Positions 32,817 to 44,866 are shown, counted from the stretch's first letter. The stretch is 64,000 bases of DNA from Saccharum officinarum (GCA_020631735.1 CM036160.1:112450680-112514679), one strand, 5' to 3'. Translations and numbers: made by a program. The notes: a model not told the origin generated them from the letters alone.

Positions 32817-32977
32817 ACAATCAGCTTAACCCTTATGACCTCCCTGGCGCAGCAGAGATGGATTTGGATGCAGACGAAGATCCTGAAGAGCCCGTGGCGC
32901 CAGCTGAGGAGCACGACGACGCTGCAGTTGGCGGCAATGCCGACGTCTCTGACCTAGACAGCGACCACGATGAGTAG
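32805..32977 (+). pseudogene. Frame-shifted acidic C-terminal tail of the H3-tail ORF
   Basis: Directly after the stop, the neighbouring frame reads a short polar stretch and then a run rich in Asp and Glu ending SDLDSDHDE before TAG at 32975-32977. Its composition fits a C-terminal acidic tail, and it joins smoothly to the coiled coil if one base is gained or lost near 32808. That join is inference. Confidence 0.6.
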
Positions 32978-33341
32978 ACTAGTAGTTGTTGCGCTAGCTA
33001 CTAGGTCCCGCTTGCATGATCTTTTGCTTGTTGGCACTTTGGACATGTAATAATGAGTAGAAAGACTAAAGCTTGATGTAAGGTTGGAAAGTTTGGATGT
33101 GTTTGTGGCGGTATCCGAACGTCCAAAGTCCAGTGTATGTATGCTGGCAACTTGGTTGTAATGGACGCGATGTGTGTGCTTTAAGTAATATAATTAGTGA
33201 TGTTGTGTTAATTGGAATGACTTATTGTGCCCCTGTTTTATTGTATGAATTTATTCTCTCCAGTGAATTCAGTTCGGCATGATTTTTCATTCGGTCGCGA
33301 TTCCTACAACATCACCTAATAATTACTATTGCTGAAACATG

Positions 33342-36300
33342 CAGATGCCGAACACCCGTCGTACCGTGTATGGTACCGCCGAGGCTGGTGGCAGTGCAGC
33401 TGCTAATGATGACCGTGATCCACCACCGCCTCCTCCACCCTACACGGCAGAACAGTTTTTCGCCCAATTCCTGGGAAGCCAACGCAATATGGAAAGTATG
33501 CAACAGAATATGGAAGCTGCGCTGCGCAGTATCGCAGATAATACCCGTCGGGGGATAAACCAGGGTGGCCACGAAGCAAACCAATACAGCAGTTTTAAGG
33601 ACTTCATGGATACTCGTCCACCGATCTTCAAGGAAGCCGCAGAACCTTTAGATGCAGAAGAGTGGATTAATACGATGGAAGATAAGTTTCGTGTCTTAAG
33701 AATGACTGAAGTGTTGAAGACTGAGTACGCAGCTCATCAGCTTCAAGGTCCGGCAGGAATGTGGTGGAAGCATCACCGCACCACCTTTCCTCCCCATGCC
33801 CATATCTCTTGGAGGGAGTTCACTGAAGCCTTCCGTGGAACATACATTCCACCTGGTCTGACCGAGATGAAGCTTGGGGAATTCCTGGCATTAAATCAAG
33901 GCACGAAGACTGTGACTCAATACCTGCATGCCTTTAATAACCTGAGCCGTTATGCTCCGGACATGGTGGATACGGATGCCAAGAAGATCGCTAGTTTCAA
34001 GAGAGGCCTGAGTCCCAAGATGATGAAACATGTGGGTACAAACATGAGGACTAGTTTCAATGACTTCGTTAGCGACTGTCTGAAGCAAGAGAAGAACAAC
34101 AATGTTTATGCCGCTTCCAAGATCCGTAAGAGAGCTTTTGAGTCGGGTTCATCTCAGTCCAGGGCCCCAGTGACCAATCGCCCGGCTTATCGATCGCCCG
34201 TTCCCGGTGCAAGGTTTAGGCCACCGCAACGGAAGAATCAGAATGCTCAGCCACCCCAGAGAAATCAGAAGCCGTTCAAGATGGCATTACCTCAAACAAA
34301 GACAGGACAAGGCAGTTCATCGGGAACCGTGGCTCAAGTGAAGGGACCGTGCTTCAACTGCAACCAACCTGGGCACTTTGCAAAGTATTGTCCCTATCCT
34401 AAGAAACAACAAACGCAATATCAAGCCCGTGTGCACCACACCACTGTGGAGGATATCCCTGAAGGAGAACCGGTAACAGCTGGTATGTTTTCTATCAACA
34501 ATCATCCTGCAGTAGTCTTGTTTGATTCCGGATCATCTCATTCCTTTGTAAGTCAAGCATTTGTCAAAAGGCATGAGCAAAAGATAGTTGAATTGGAATG
34601 TGCATATAAAATCAGTTCAGCTGGGGCTGATCTGTTGACTAATCAGATTGTTCAGGGAGTAACCCTAAACATAGCAAACCGGCATTATAAGCTTAACCTG
34701 ATAGTCATGCCAGGGTTAGTTTTGGATGTGATCATGGGTATGAACTGGATGAATCAAATGGGAGTTGTAATTGATGTTGGAGGAAGGAGTATCTCTCTTA
34801 AGGAACCCAGTGGGGAAGGCACCTTTCGGGTGGTCCTACCTAGGAGGGTAGACCTAGCTAGCACATCTTGTGCGGTCCAAACTACTCTGCTAGTCCAGAT
34901 TCCAGTGGTCTGTGAGTTTCCAGATGTGTTTCCAGAGGAGTTACCTGGACTGCCGCCAGACGAGATGTTGAGTTTGCCATTGAGTTGATTCCAGGAACAG
35001 CACCAATTTCAAGAAGGCCTTATCGGATGCCTCCCAATGAGTTAGCAGAATTGAAGAAGCAACTTCAGGACTTGCTAAAGAAAGGGTTGATTCGTCCCAG
35101 CTCGTCCGAATGGGGATGCCCCGCTCTGTTTGTGAAAAAGAAGAAGGATAACTCCTTACGCATGTGCGTGGATTATCGGCCACTGAATGCAGTAACAATT
35201 AAAAACAAGTATCCTCTTCCTCGGATTGATATCTTGTTTGACCAATTGTCCAAAGCCAAAGTGTTCTCTAAGATAGATTTGAGATCAGGGTACCACCAGA
35301 TAAAGATTAGGCCACAAGATGTGCCTAAGACTGCGTTCTCTACCAGATATGGTTTGTACGAGTATCTTGTCATGTCCTTCGGATTGACAAATGCTCCTGC
35401 ATACTTCATGTACCTGATGAATTCGGTTTTTATGCCCGAATTGGACAAGTTTGTGATAGTGTTCATTGATGACATACTGATATACTCAGAAAATGAAGAA
35501 GAACACGCAGAACACCTCCGGATAGTCTTGACTAGACTCAGAGAACATCGACTGTATGCTAAGTTCAGCAAGTGTGAGTTCTGGCTTAGGACAGTTCCTT
35601 TTCTCGGCCACGTGTTGTCTGAAAATGGCATTTCTGTCGACCCCATTAAGGTACAAGAGGTTATGAACTGGAAGTCACCAATTTCGGTTAACGAAGTTCG
35701 CAGTTTCCTTGGTTTAGCCGGTTACTATCGTCGCTTCATACCAGATTTCTCGAAGATTGCCAAACCAATGACAAGCCTGTTACAGAAGGATCATAAGTTT
35801 GTATGGACAGAGGAGTGCGAAGCAGCCTTCCGTACCTTGCGGAAGTTGTTGACCACTGCTCCTGTTCTGGCCCAACCAGATATAGAAAAGCCGTTTGATG
35901 TTTTCTGTGACGCATCCAAGAATGGGTTAGGATGTGTGCTAATGCAAAATGGAAAAGTCATTGCTTACGCCTCACGGCAGTTGAGGAAGCATGAAGTTAA
36001 TTATCCTACACATGATTTAGAGCTTGCAGCAGTGGTGCATGCTCTAAAGATTTGGAGGCACTACCTGTTGGGTAATGTGTGTAATATCTTCACGGATCAT
36101 AAGAGTCTCAAATACATCTTTACCCAATCCGAGTTGAACATGAGACAGAGGAGATGGTTAGAGTTGATAAAGGACTACAATCTGAACGTGCACTATCACC
36201 CTGGAAAGGCTAACGTAGTAGCAGATGCACTGAGCAGAAAATCTCATGCAATTAATGTGCAACCGTTGTTTGAAGAAGGGTTCAATTTGTTACATCCAGC

Positions 36301-37793
36301 TGTGTTGCATAATATTCAGGTCAGTTGTACTCTGGAAAGCCAGATCATTGACGGTCAGAAAACAGATAAGGGAATCTTTTACATCAAAGAAAAGATGAAG
36401 AGAGAACCCACCAAACACTTTCACTTGGATGAACAAGGAGTGTTATGGTTCAAGGATCGCCTGGTAGTACCTAAGGATAGAGAGCTTAAAAACAAGTTGA
36501 TAGATGAGGCCCATCGTTCTAAGCTATCTATTCACCCCGGAAGTAGCAAGATGTACCAAGATTTACGACCCCGTTATTGGTGGACTAAGATGAAAAAGGA
36601 GATTGCAGCATACGTTGCTCGATGCGACATGTGTTGTAGAGTTAAAGCTCTTCACATGAGACCTGCAGGACTCCTGCAACCTTTGTCGGTACCCGATTGG
36701 AAGTGGGATGATATAAGTATGGACTTTATCACTGGTCTTCCCACCACACAAAAGGCCATGATTCCATTTGGGTAATAGTCGATCGCCTTACCAAGTCAGC
36801 TCACTTTCTGCCAGTCAAAACAAGTTTCCGACCACCTCAATATGCAGAAAAGTATATTGCTGAGATTGTCCGATTGCATGGAATACCAAAAACAATAGTG
36901 TCTGATCGTGGTTCACAGTTTACCTCTCACTTTTGGGAACATCTTCATCAAGGTTTGGGTACTAGTTTGATTCGTAGCACGGCTTACCACCCACAGACTG
37001 ATGGGCAGACAGAAAGAGTTAATGCAGTATTGGAAGATATGCTTAGAGCTTGTGTGTTATCATCCAGAGGTTCATGGGAATCCTGGTTACCGTTGGCAGA
37101 GTTTGCTTATAATAACAGTTACCAAGAGAGTATCAAGATGGCACCATTTGAAGCTTTGTATGGCCGGAAGTGCAGAACACCGTTAAATTGGGTAGAGCCC
37201 GGAGAAAGAAGGTTTTACGGAATTGATTTTGTAGATGAGGCAGAGAAGAAGGTCCGTGTTATTCAACAAAACATGCAAGCTGCACAGTCTCGTCAGAAGA
37301 GTTATGCAGACAAGAGGAGAAGACCATTGGAATTCCAAGTAGGTGACTATGTCTATTTAAAGGTTACTCCAATGAAGAAGAAACGGTTTGGAATCAAGAA
37401 GAAACTGTCTGCTAGATATATAGGGCCATACCAGATTTTGGAGAAAAAGGGCCCCGTAGCATATAAGTTACAGCTACCAGAAGAGATGAGTTCGATCTTT
37501 CCCGTCTTCCACGTATCCAATTAAAGAAGTGTCTACGTGTTCCAGAGGAGAGAATACAACCTCAGGGTATTCGGATCAAGGCAGATTTGGAATATCGCGA
37601 GCAACCAGTTCGAGTCCTGGATACTAAGGACCGAGTCACTCGAAATAAAGTGGTCACAACCTACAAGATTCAATGGAGCCACCATGATGAGAGCGATGCT
37701 TCTTGGGAAACGGGAGAATACCTTCAAACTGCTTATAAAGATTTTTACGATAAATGGTTCGTAACTCAAAATCTCGGGACGAGATTCTTATAA
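33342..37793 (+). pseudogene. Gag-Pol of the Tekay-like chromovirus, three frameshifts
   Basis: Gag starts at MPNTRRTVYG (33342) just after CATGCAG. It has a Gag core, a zinc knuckle CFNCNQPGHFAKYC (about 34353) and protease VVLFDSGSSHSFV (about 34512). A one-base loss near 34962 breaks the frame before reverse transcriptase. RT ([10 protein letters not shown]), RNase H ([16 protein letters not shown]) and the integrase zinc domain run to a second break near 36750. The integrase core (IVSDRGSQFTSHFW, HPQTDGQTERVN) runs to 37524, where a third break falls just after VFHVSN. The chromodomain-like tail (YKIQWSHHDESDASWE) ends at 37793. All motifs are intact between the breaks, each a one-base change near a short homopolymer. 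The copy is either newly dead or affected by assembly errors. Confidence 0.9.
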
Positions 37794-40110
37794 GGGGGGA
37801 GGGCTGTAACACCCCTGGGTGTTAAGCATGCATTATCATTTCAAAGCATAAGCATTCAACATCATTGCATGATTAGCCTTGTTTGGTTTGTAACCCTTTC
37901 CAAATTTAACTTGAAAAGCAATAAAATGGAAACCCTAAATTTAAAATTTATGTTAAAAAGTTGGTGTACTTTTTAGAAGTAGCAATTTTAAATAATTTAG
38001 AATAAACCAACTTGATTATTGGAGCAAAAATTTGGATTCAAATTCTCCTCAAATTCTGTTTTAAAAATTATTCTAAATAATGAGTTTGATTTTTAAATTA
38101 GCTTTAAATCTCAAATTTAAAATCTATTGGGAATTTGGAAAAATGTTCTATATGAAAGTTGTAGAGAATAAAATTTTGAACAACTTTTGTTTTGGGACAA
38201 ATTTCTGAAAACCTCGTTTTCATCCTCAAATTTGAATTTCAAACAGAAATGTAAAATCTGGAAAATATTTGGAAAAAGAAAAATCGGAATTTCGTTGCTG
38301 GGCTTCGGCCTCACTTCTCGGCCCACGGCCAAAGCCGGCCCGGCCCGTGTCCGCGTCGTCCCCTCCCGCTCGCCCGCGCGCGCGCGCGCCCGCGCATGGC
38401 GTCGTGGCGCCGCGGCAGCGTTCGGCCGCCGCGTGTCCGTACGCCGTCGAGCCGAGCGACACGCGCCCTGTGGCCCCCGCAACGTCCGCGCTCGCCTACT
38501 CCCCCTCCGCGCGCCCGTCCGCCTCGCTGCTCCCTCCATTCTCGCGCGAGCAGCAGCCACAGCCGCTCGCCGCCTCCACGCGCTCGCCGCCGCCGCCGCG
38601 CACTTCCGCCCCGCGTTCCACCGCCGGCCGAGCATCTCCGTGCGATTCGTCTCGCAGACAGCTCCGCCTCGACCTTCTCTTCCCGAACGCGTCTCCTCGC
38701 TTCGTCTCCGCCCCGCGGTAAGCCGCCGCACCGCGCGCCACGCCGCGGCGCCATTTCCGCCGCCGCGTGCTCACCCCGCCGTTCCGGCACATTCTCCCCA
38801 CCTTGCCACTTGCTCTCTACCCCGGGATGTCCACCGCCCTCACCCTGTTCCCGTGCGCCTAGCCGCAGGTGTCCGCACGGCCGGGACCGGTCGCTAGCCG
38901 CCGGCGGGCTTCGCCGCCGCTGCGACGTCGCGGCCGCGCGCTCGCCCTGCGTTCGCCTCGCGCCCCGCCGCTCCCCCTGACCCGCTGGGCCGCCAGTTGG
39001 GCCAAGCCGTCGAACCGGGCCGCGCCCTTCTTTTTCCCGCGCGCTCGCCCCGGCCGTTTTCGGCAGCGGGCCGGTTTGGCCGACTGGGCCGGCCCGTTCC
39101 TTATTTCCGAATTCTATTTTTGAATTTCTATTTATATTTAAGAAAAGAAAGTGTTCTAGAAAATGTTGTGCATAATTTATAGCTCCAAAAATCAGGAAAT
39201 AAATTTTAAAATGTTCCTTGTGAATAGATCTACAGTTTAAAAATATCCCATGTTATTTTTGTGACACTTTACTGTACATTTCTATTTAATTGTTATATAT
39301 GTTGTTATCTTAGAAAAATTGTAGTAAATAAACTAATAAAGGGAAAAATGTGATTCTTGTTGCATAAATCTTTATTAGTGATGTACTTTCTAGGAAAAAT
39401 GCTAGTGAAGCATGTTCTGTGGGAAATTTTTGAAGTGTAGTTCAAATGCCTTTAGTTGTTAATATTTGTTATTTTTAGTAGAAAGCAATATTTGTATATA
39501 ACATGCTTATGATAATTTTTGTAGTATGTTAGTTTACTGTTGGTAACCTAGGAAAAATGTGAAATCTGTTGTTTGATACTTTTCCTAGTATAAAACAATT
39601 TCATGCCCACATTTAGGCTATAATTTATTTATTTTGTATAAGTAGTTTTACAATTCCAATTACCTTGAAAATTTAGTGGTAGCTTAGTTAGGGTAAGAAT
39701 ACTCTACTGTAATTTTTGTAGATTTTTATCTACACCAGAGATAGGTGTTGCAGTACAACCCTGGTTAAATAAGGAATAAATGATTATTCTTTATGAGAAT
39801 TTAAGAAGAATAAAATATGTTTGGTGTATCTTTGAAGCATCACTAGGTCTTGCTGATGTCGTGAGTGAGTTAGGGTGGTAAGGTTTGGTTATTTAGGGTC
39901 ACTTGCTTGTGTCAGGTGTATGATAATTAGTGTAATTAAAATAGGTAAACCTTAGGGTACATGTTCTTGGATGACGTTGACTACCTTGTAGAAGATGAAG
40001 TTTTGCACTAACTGCTCATTCCATGTGCTCGTCTGCATCTCATGTCACTTCATCATTCCATCATATTCCGATGCATCATTCACATGCCCTTATGCACTTG
40101 CATCATACAG

Positions 40111-41387
40111 GATCGCAGGAGGACTCGCAGGCAGCAGTACCGGAGGAGCAGGCTTGGACGGACCAGCAGGAGCCCCAGGCACAGGAGGTGCCCGAGGAGG
40201 AAGAGCCAAGCGAGGAGCTGCCAGAGTGCGTCGATCACCACCCTAGTTCGTTCGAAAGAGGCAAGCCCCGGAGCATTATAAGTCTCCTATTTTACAAAAG
40301 TTATTCTTTATTAACTGGTTTATAATTATATATTGTTGCATTAAGTCATAGGAGTTGAGTGGAACCGTTGTTGCATTACTATCCTTGTCCACCAGAATAA
40401 TGTTACCTTATTAGGTCAGGATCGAGTAATTCGCTTAGCCATGCTTAGATCGGTAGAAGTCGGGTGATTTCCTGTCACCTGCGAGTTATAGGTGAATACC
40501 TGGCTATGGTTAGCAGTATTGGTGAATTTTGATAAGTAACCAAGTGTTGTTGAATAAACGAAGACCGGGCGGAGTCTTATAGGGTTTTGGACTATAGTGA
40601 TTCCGTCTGTGTCGGTTAAGGACCGATCGTTGCTCGTCCCTCTTGTCATGTTGAACGCATGCCTCACATTTAGCTGGCCGGATAAAGTACCTTTCGACCG
40701 CGAAGCTAGTGACACTTTTTGAGCCGGGATAAACTCGGGTTGGCAGACTGGTGTTGAAGGGGGTGTAACGGGGACGCGAAGAGTGAGCCCAAGGTGCGTC
40801 CTGGCAGTCGGGCGGTCCCTGGGTAGTGCGATCCATGATTGTTATCCCGCGGCTTCTCGGAAAGTGTCCTTGGTGACCTACGCGACCCTGACGGGGGAAG
40901 CATGGTTTGTGTGAGGAATAAATCTCCAGCTGGATAGGAATTCGATTCGAATCGCCGTCGCTCCCGGTTAGTGAGCACTTGACTCGAGCTATGGCATCGT
41001 AGTGTTAATGATGGAACACAGATGGTTATGTGGTTAATGTTGGAAATGCTAAACCTGAGATGGTAACCTTTGATGCTAATGGTTAATCAAGTGATTGTTT
41101 TAGTAATAGGTGCTTACCTAGCATGAATAGGTTATCATAAAATGATGCTAAAAGTACTTATTATTAGTTATTCCTAATAACTTATGCCTTTCGCAAATGA
41201 ATCAAGCCAGTACACTATATAAAGCCTTGCATGCTCCTTGGTGTCATGTTGTTTCTGGTTTTTGACGGGTAAGTCTAGCTGAGTACATTCTCGTACTCAG
41301 GGCGTTGTTCCCATTGTTGTTGCAGATGGTCAGATGTACTACGGGTACTGCTCCAACTGTCTGTATCCGGCGATGGGTGACAACTAG
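40111..41387 (+). CDS. Putative LTR-encoded spliced acidic small protein (partial model)
   Basis: Exon 40111-40260 follows CATCATACAG and reads 49 codons rich in Glu and Gln, ending LPECVDHHPSSFER, then AGAG|GCAAGC, a GC-type splice donor. The acceptor TTGTTGCAG at 41317-41325 opens a second exon (41326-41387) that restores a codon at the join and ends in TAG. A related antisense LTR encodes almost the same C-terminal residues with mostly synonymous changes. Upstream, 39961-39993 reads MFLDDVDYLVE, also conserved, but its splicing phase does not fit a simple join, so the full model is unresolved. The first exon lies upstream of the LTR TATA box, so another promoter would be needed. Function unknown. 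Confidence 0.45.
41195..41230 (+). promoter_or_regulatory. LTR TATA box
   Basis: TATATAAAG at 41216-41224, repeated in the 5' LTR at 30615-30623. A canonical plant TATA box, probably the promoter of the genomic RNA. Confidence 0.6.
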
Positions 41388-41750
41388 GACCTTGGGCAGA
41401 GGTCGTTCCGTTTGTCTTATCTACTGCTTTTGTGGACTATGACTATCTACTGGCACTGTAATTGAACTAAGGGTGCGTGCGTAAAACTATTTGCTTCCGC
41501 TACTTTATGTTGAACTATGTTGTAATAACTTTTATTTCTGAACTCCGATGTATTTTACCTTATGGTCGACTTTATGTATCGTGTGAACTGTGGCTGCTAA
41601 ATCAGTACGATCTTGGTTGTATGTTGGTTGGTTTGAAATCCTTCGTGATTTCACGGAGTCTCGAGTTATACGGGTTTAAGTTTGTTAAATTAACCGCCTC
41701 GGTGGGAGATTGGCTTACTTAATCTCGTATAATTACGTTGATCCGTTACA

Positions 41751-44309
41751 TAAAGCAAGGTAAAACAAGGTATAATGCAGCAACGTTTGCAAACAACTCC
41801 TAAACGTAATGCATCAATTAAGTAAAGTCAATAATAAATTATTTGCAAACTGGGAGAGAAATGCTCCGGGGCTTGCCTCTCTCAAAAGAGCTCGGACGGT
41901 GGTCGGGGCACTCTGGAAGATCTTCACCGACCTCCTCTTCGGCTTCGGTCGCCTCCTGCTCTTGCACCTCGGACTAATCTTCCGGGTCCTCGGGAATTGC
42001 TACCGGAGTCACTTCCTGCGATCATGTATGATGCAGAAATATAAGTGCTCATGCCTAGGTACATTGCAGGGATGACATGAGATGATGATGAAGAATGAGA
42101 TGTAGATGAGCATGTTATTTTGTTTGAATTACGTGGAACTTACGACTCTTCTACAAGGTAGTCTACATCATCCAAGAACATGTACTCATAAACTACCACC
42201 ACTATTCTCTACCATGCAAAGGCACCTTGACACTTAAGATGCTTCAAAGATACACCAAAGCATAGTTTACTAACTAATCTTGCATCAAAGGTTGAATGTA
42301 AACCCTAGTTAGCACTAGGCTTGAACAGCAACACCTATTTTGGTAACAAAGAAAATCTTAGAAAATTACAGTGGATTACTATCATCAATTCTAACATGCC
42401 ACAAAAATTTCATTGCATTTGGATTACTAGAACTGCCTATACAAAAATAACAAGCTAAGGCCTAAAAACGAGCATGAAAATACTTTGTGTTACGAAAAGT
42501 ATCAAACAACAGATTTAGCATTTTTCCTACTTTCTACACAATAAACAATCACTATACAAAAATTATCATATACATGTTTTATACAATTTTTGCTCTTTAT
42601 CAAAAATAACAAAAATCATCAAATAAAAGCACTTGAACTACGCATCAAAGTTTTTCTACAGAACATGCATGTCACATATTTTTCCTAGAAAGCACATTAC
42701 AAAATAAAACTCATGCAAGTGGAACCATATTTTTCTGAGTTTTCTTTGATTTATTACACATTTTCTAAGATATCAGCAATTACAAGGATTAAATAAATCA
42801 CCATAGAAAAGTACCACAAAAACATTATGTAATATTTTTACATCATAGATCTGGTCCTAAGAAGTCTACCAAAATTTGTTTCACAATTTTTGGAGCTCAA
42901 ATGAATACACAAACATTTTCCAAAGTATTTTTATCCCTGAAATAAAAGAAAAACAGAAAACGATTTTCCTTAATGACACTGGGCCGGCCTGTGTAAACCA
43001 ACCGGCCCGTGGCCGTTTTAGGCCCGAGCGCGCGTGCGGGAAAAAGAGGTGAGCCGGCCCGGCTCGGGCTCCGGCCCAAGGCCGGCCTGGCCCAGCGCGG
43101 TCGGGCGTGACCGTGGCCACGCCACGCCGACGCCCTTGGCCGCGGCAGCGCGGCGACCGCCAACGGCCAATGGCCGTCTCCGGTCGCGAGCGAACGGGGT
43201 GCGGCGAGCACGAGAACCGCGACGAGAAGGCGAACACAATGGAGTCAAATGAAGGAAGAGAGGAGGAGCACGAGCGCCGGTGGTCGGAGCGCAAACTCGG
43301 CGGCTCCGTTCACGGCGGCGCGGGCGGGAAAAACGAATTGACGCCCTACCGGAGCGAGCAAGAGGAGAACGGGGCTCGTTCGGAGGAGGCAAGGGGTGGC
43401 GAAGCTTGGTGCAAGACGAATTCGGTGGCGGTGGATGGTCGACGTCGGAACGAGGGAGCGGAGGTGGAGCTCGCGGCGGTGAGCCGCTCGCCTGCTCGGT
43501 TTTTGGGAGAGAGGAGCGGATGGCGAGCGAGAGTGGGAGTGAGGGGGCGAGGAGGGTTCGGGCAGGCGGACTTGAGCGCGCTCGAGCTGGCGGGAGGGCA
43601 AAGCGGAGGCGACGCACGGCGGTCGACGACGGCGCATGGCCGACACGCGGCGAACGTGTTCTGTCGCGGCGGCCAGCGAGGCGCGGGGCGAGCGGGAGGA
43701 GGAGGCGGCCGAACGGACGCGGGCCGGGCCGCCTGCGTTGCGCGGGCGCGCGCGCGCGGGGGTGGCGCGGGCCGTTTCGGCCAGCGGGCCGAAAGGGAGG
43801 CGGCGGTCCGCTTAGGAGAGAAATTGGTTTTTCAAATTATTATTTTCAAATAAATTCAAATAATAGTTTTTAAATCTCATTTTGAGCAAGAAAAGGACCT
43901 TTTCTGAAAATGGCCCAAAAATAAAAAGTTGCTTAGAATTTAATTCTCTACAACTTTGATTAAGGGGCCAACCTCAAAACTCTTATAGATTTTGAATTGT
44001 AGAATAAAAGCTAATTTAGGGAGGATTTTTGAATATTTTCAAATAACATTTTTAAAACAAGTTTTTGACAAAACTTTGAGTAATTTAGTTGCTCCAAAAA
44101 TTTCACCTATAATTCTAAGTGATATAAAATTTTTGGTTGCACAAGTTTGATGAATATAACTAGTACATTATCACATCATGTTATGAATACTATTTTCCAA
44201 GCTTTTCTTTTACTAAAGGTATCCTCTTACTACACATGATTATGAATGCCATGACATGTTATGCTCATGATTTGCAACGTTAATGCTTGCGTAACACCGA
44301 GGTGTTACA
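41751..44309 (-). repeat. Truncated LTR of a related Tekay-type family, antisense
   Basis: On the minus strand it starts TGTAACACC at 44309 inside the palindrome GTAACACCGAGGTGTTAC. It has the same block order as the 3' LTR at 37805: AT-rich, GC-rich (43010-43810), AT-rich, a conserved MFLDDVDYLVE segment (42149-42181) and the exon ending DHRPSSFER (41877-42023). That exon has one in-frame TAG and its acceptor CAG has become CAT, so this copy is decayed. It stops abruptly at 41750/41751, where the Tekay-like element begins. Confidence 0.8.
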
Positions 44310-44866
44310 CTAATGATGTTAATTATGTATTATAAATATTAAAATTATTTTATATACAATTAGTCAAAAGTTAAAAAAACTTTCTACTCGGAAAGTAGGA
44401 ATGACTTCTATTTTGAAAGAGGAAGTAACTCTCTGACTAAGTATTGTCAACATGGCGTCATCGCACAGGAGCATGCAGGGACTACAGAGCAGTCAGACCT
44501 AGAGGTTAAGTGCTTTAAAACTTGAGATGAGGTACATAAAATCAATGTGAGATCACACTACAATAAATATGAGATATCATCACTAATTTTGTATCACGAA
44601 ATATATGATATAAAATTATGTCCTCATACAAAAATAGAGATATCTCATTTGACGTGCATTTTAATATCTCATTGTTTATTTACAATGGTATATAACACGA
44701 GATCATCATTACAAGAATTATTAAAAAATGATTCCAAAATGTATTATTAATCTTTCCTTTAGTCAAATTATCGTATTAGAGATCGAATCAATGTTTTAAT
44801 AGGATGCAAACGTACTCTTGGTATCGTGGATAGGTCTTCCCATGCATATTTGTTTAATAAATATAA
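44310..44866. other. AT-rich intergenic DNA, nothing recognised
   Basis: No gene or repeat border that I can support. Confidence 0.45.

Larger units (their letters stand above)
30593..41750 (+). mobile_element. Tekay/Del-like chromovirus with 3.9-kb LTRs and an extra H3-tail ORF
   Basis: Partial 5' LTR (30593-31148), primer-binding site (TGGCATCGGAGC, about 31151-31162), an extra ORF, gag-pol in four pieces, a polypurine tract (AAGGGGGGAGGGC, about 37792-37804) and a full 3' LTR (37805-41750). The shared LTR part differs by one substitution and three one-base homopolymer indels over about 555 bp, so the insertion is young. The left end and its target duplication are lost in the gap. It appears to have inserted into the antisense LTR that continues at 41751. 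Confidence 0.9.
37805..41750 (+). repeat. 3' LTR of the Tekay-like element (3946 bp)
   Basis: Starts TGTAACACCCCTGGGTGTTA, a palindrome around the terminus, and ends GATCCGTTACA. It contains a GC-rich block (38330-39110), an AT-rich block, a coding-like exon (40111-40260), a TATA box (41216-41224), a short hairpin (about 41279-41300) and a second exon-like piece (41326-41387). Confidence 0.92.

Noticed and set aside
38117..38980. Several 150-236 codon frames in the GC-rich part of the Tekay LTR
   Set aside because: Open on both strands by composition; low-complexity Arg/Ala/Pro products. The same holds for 43018-43873 in the antisense LTR.
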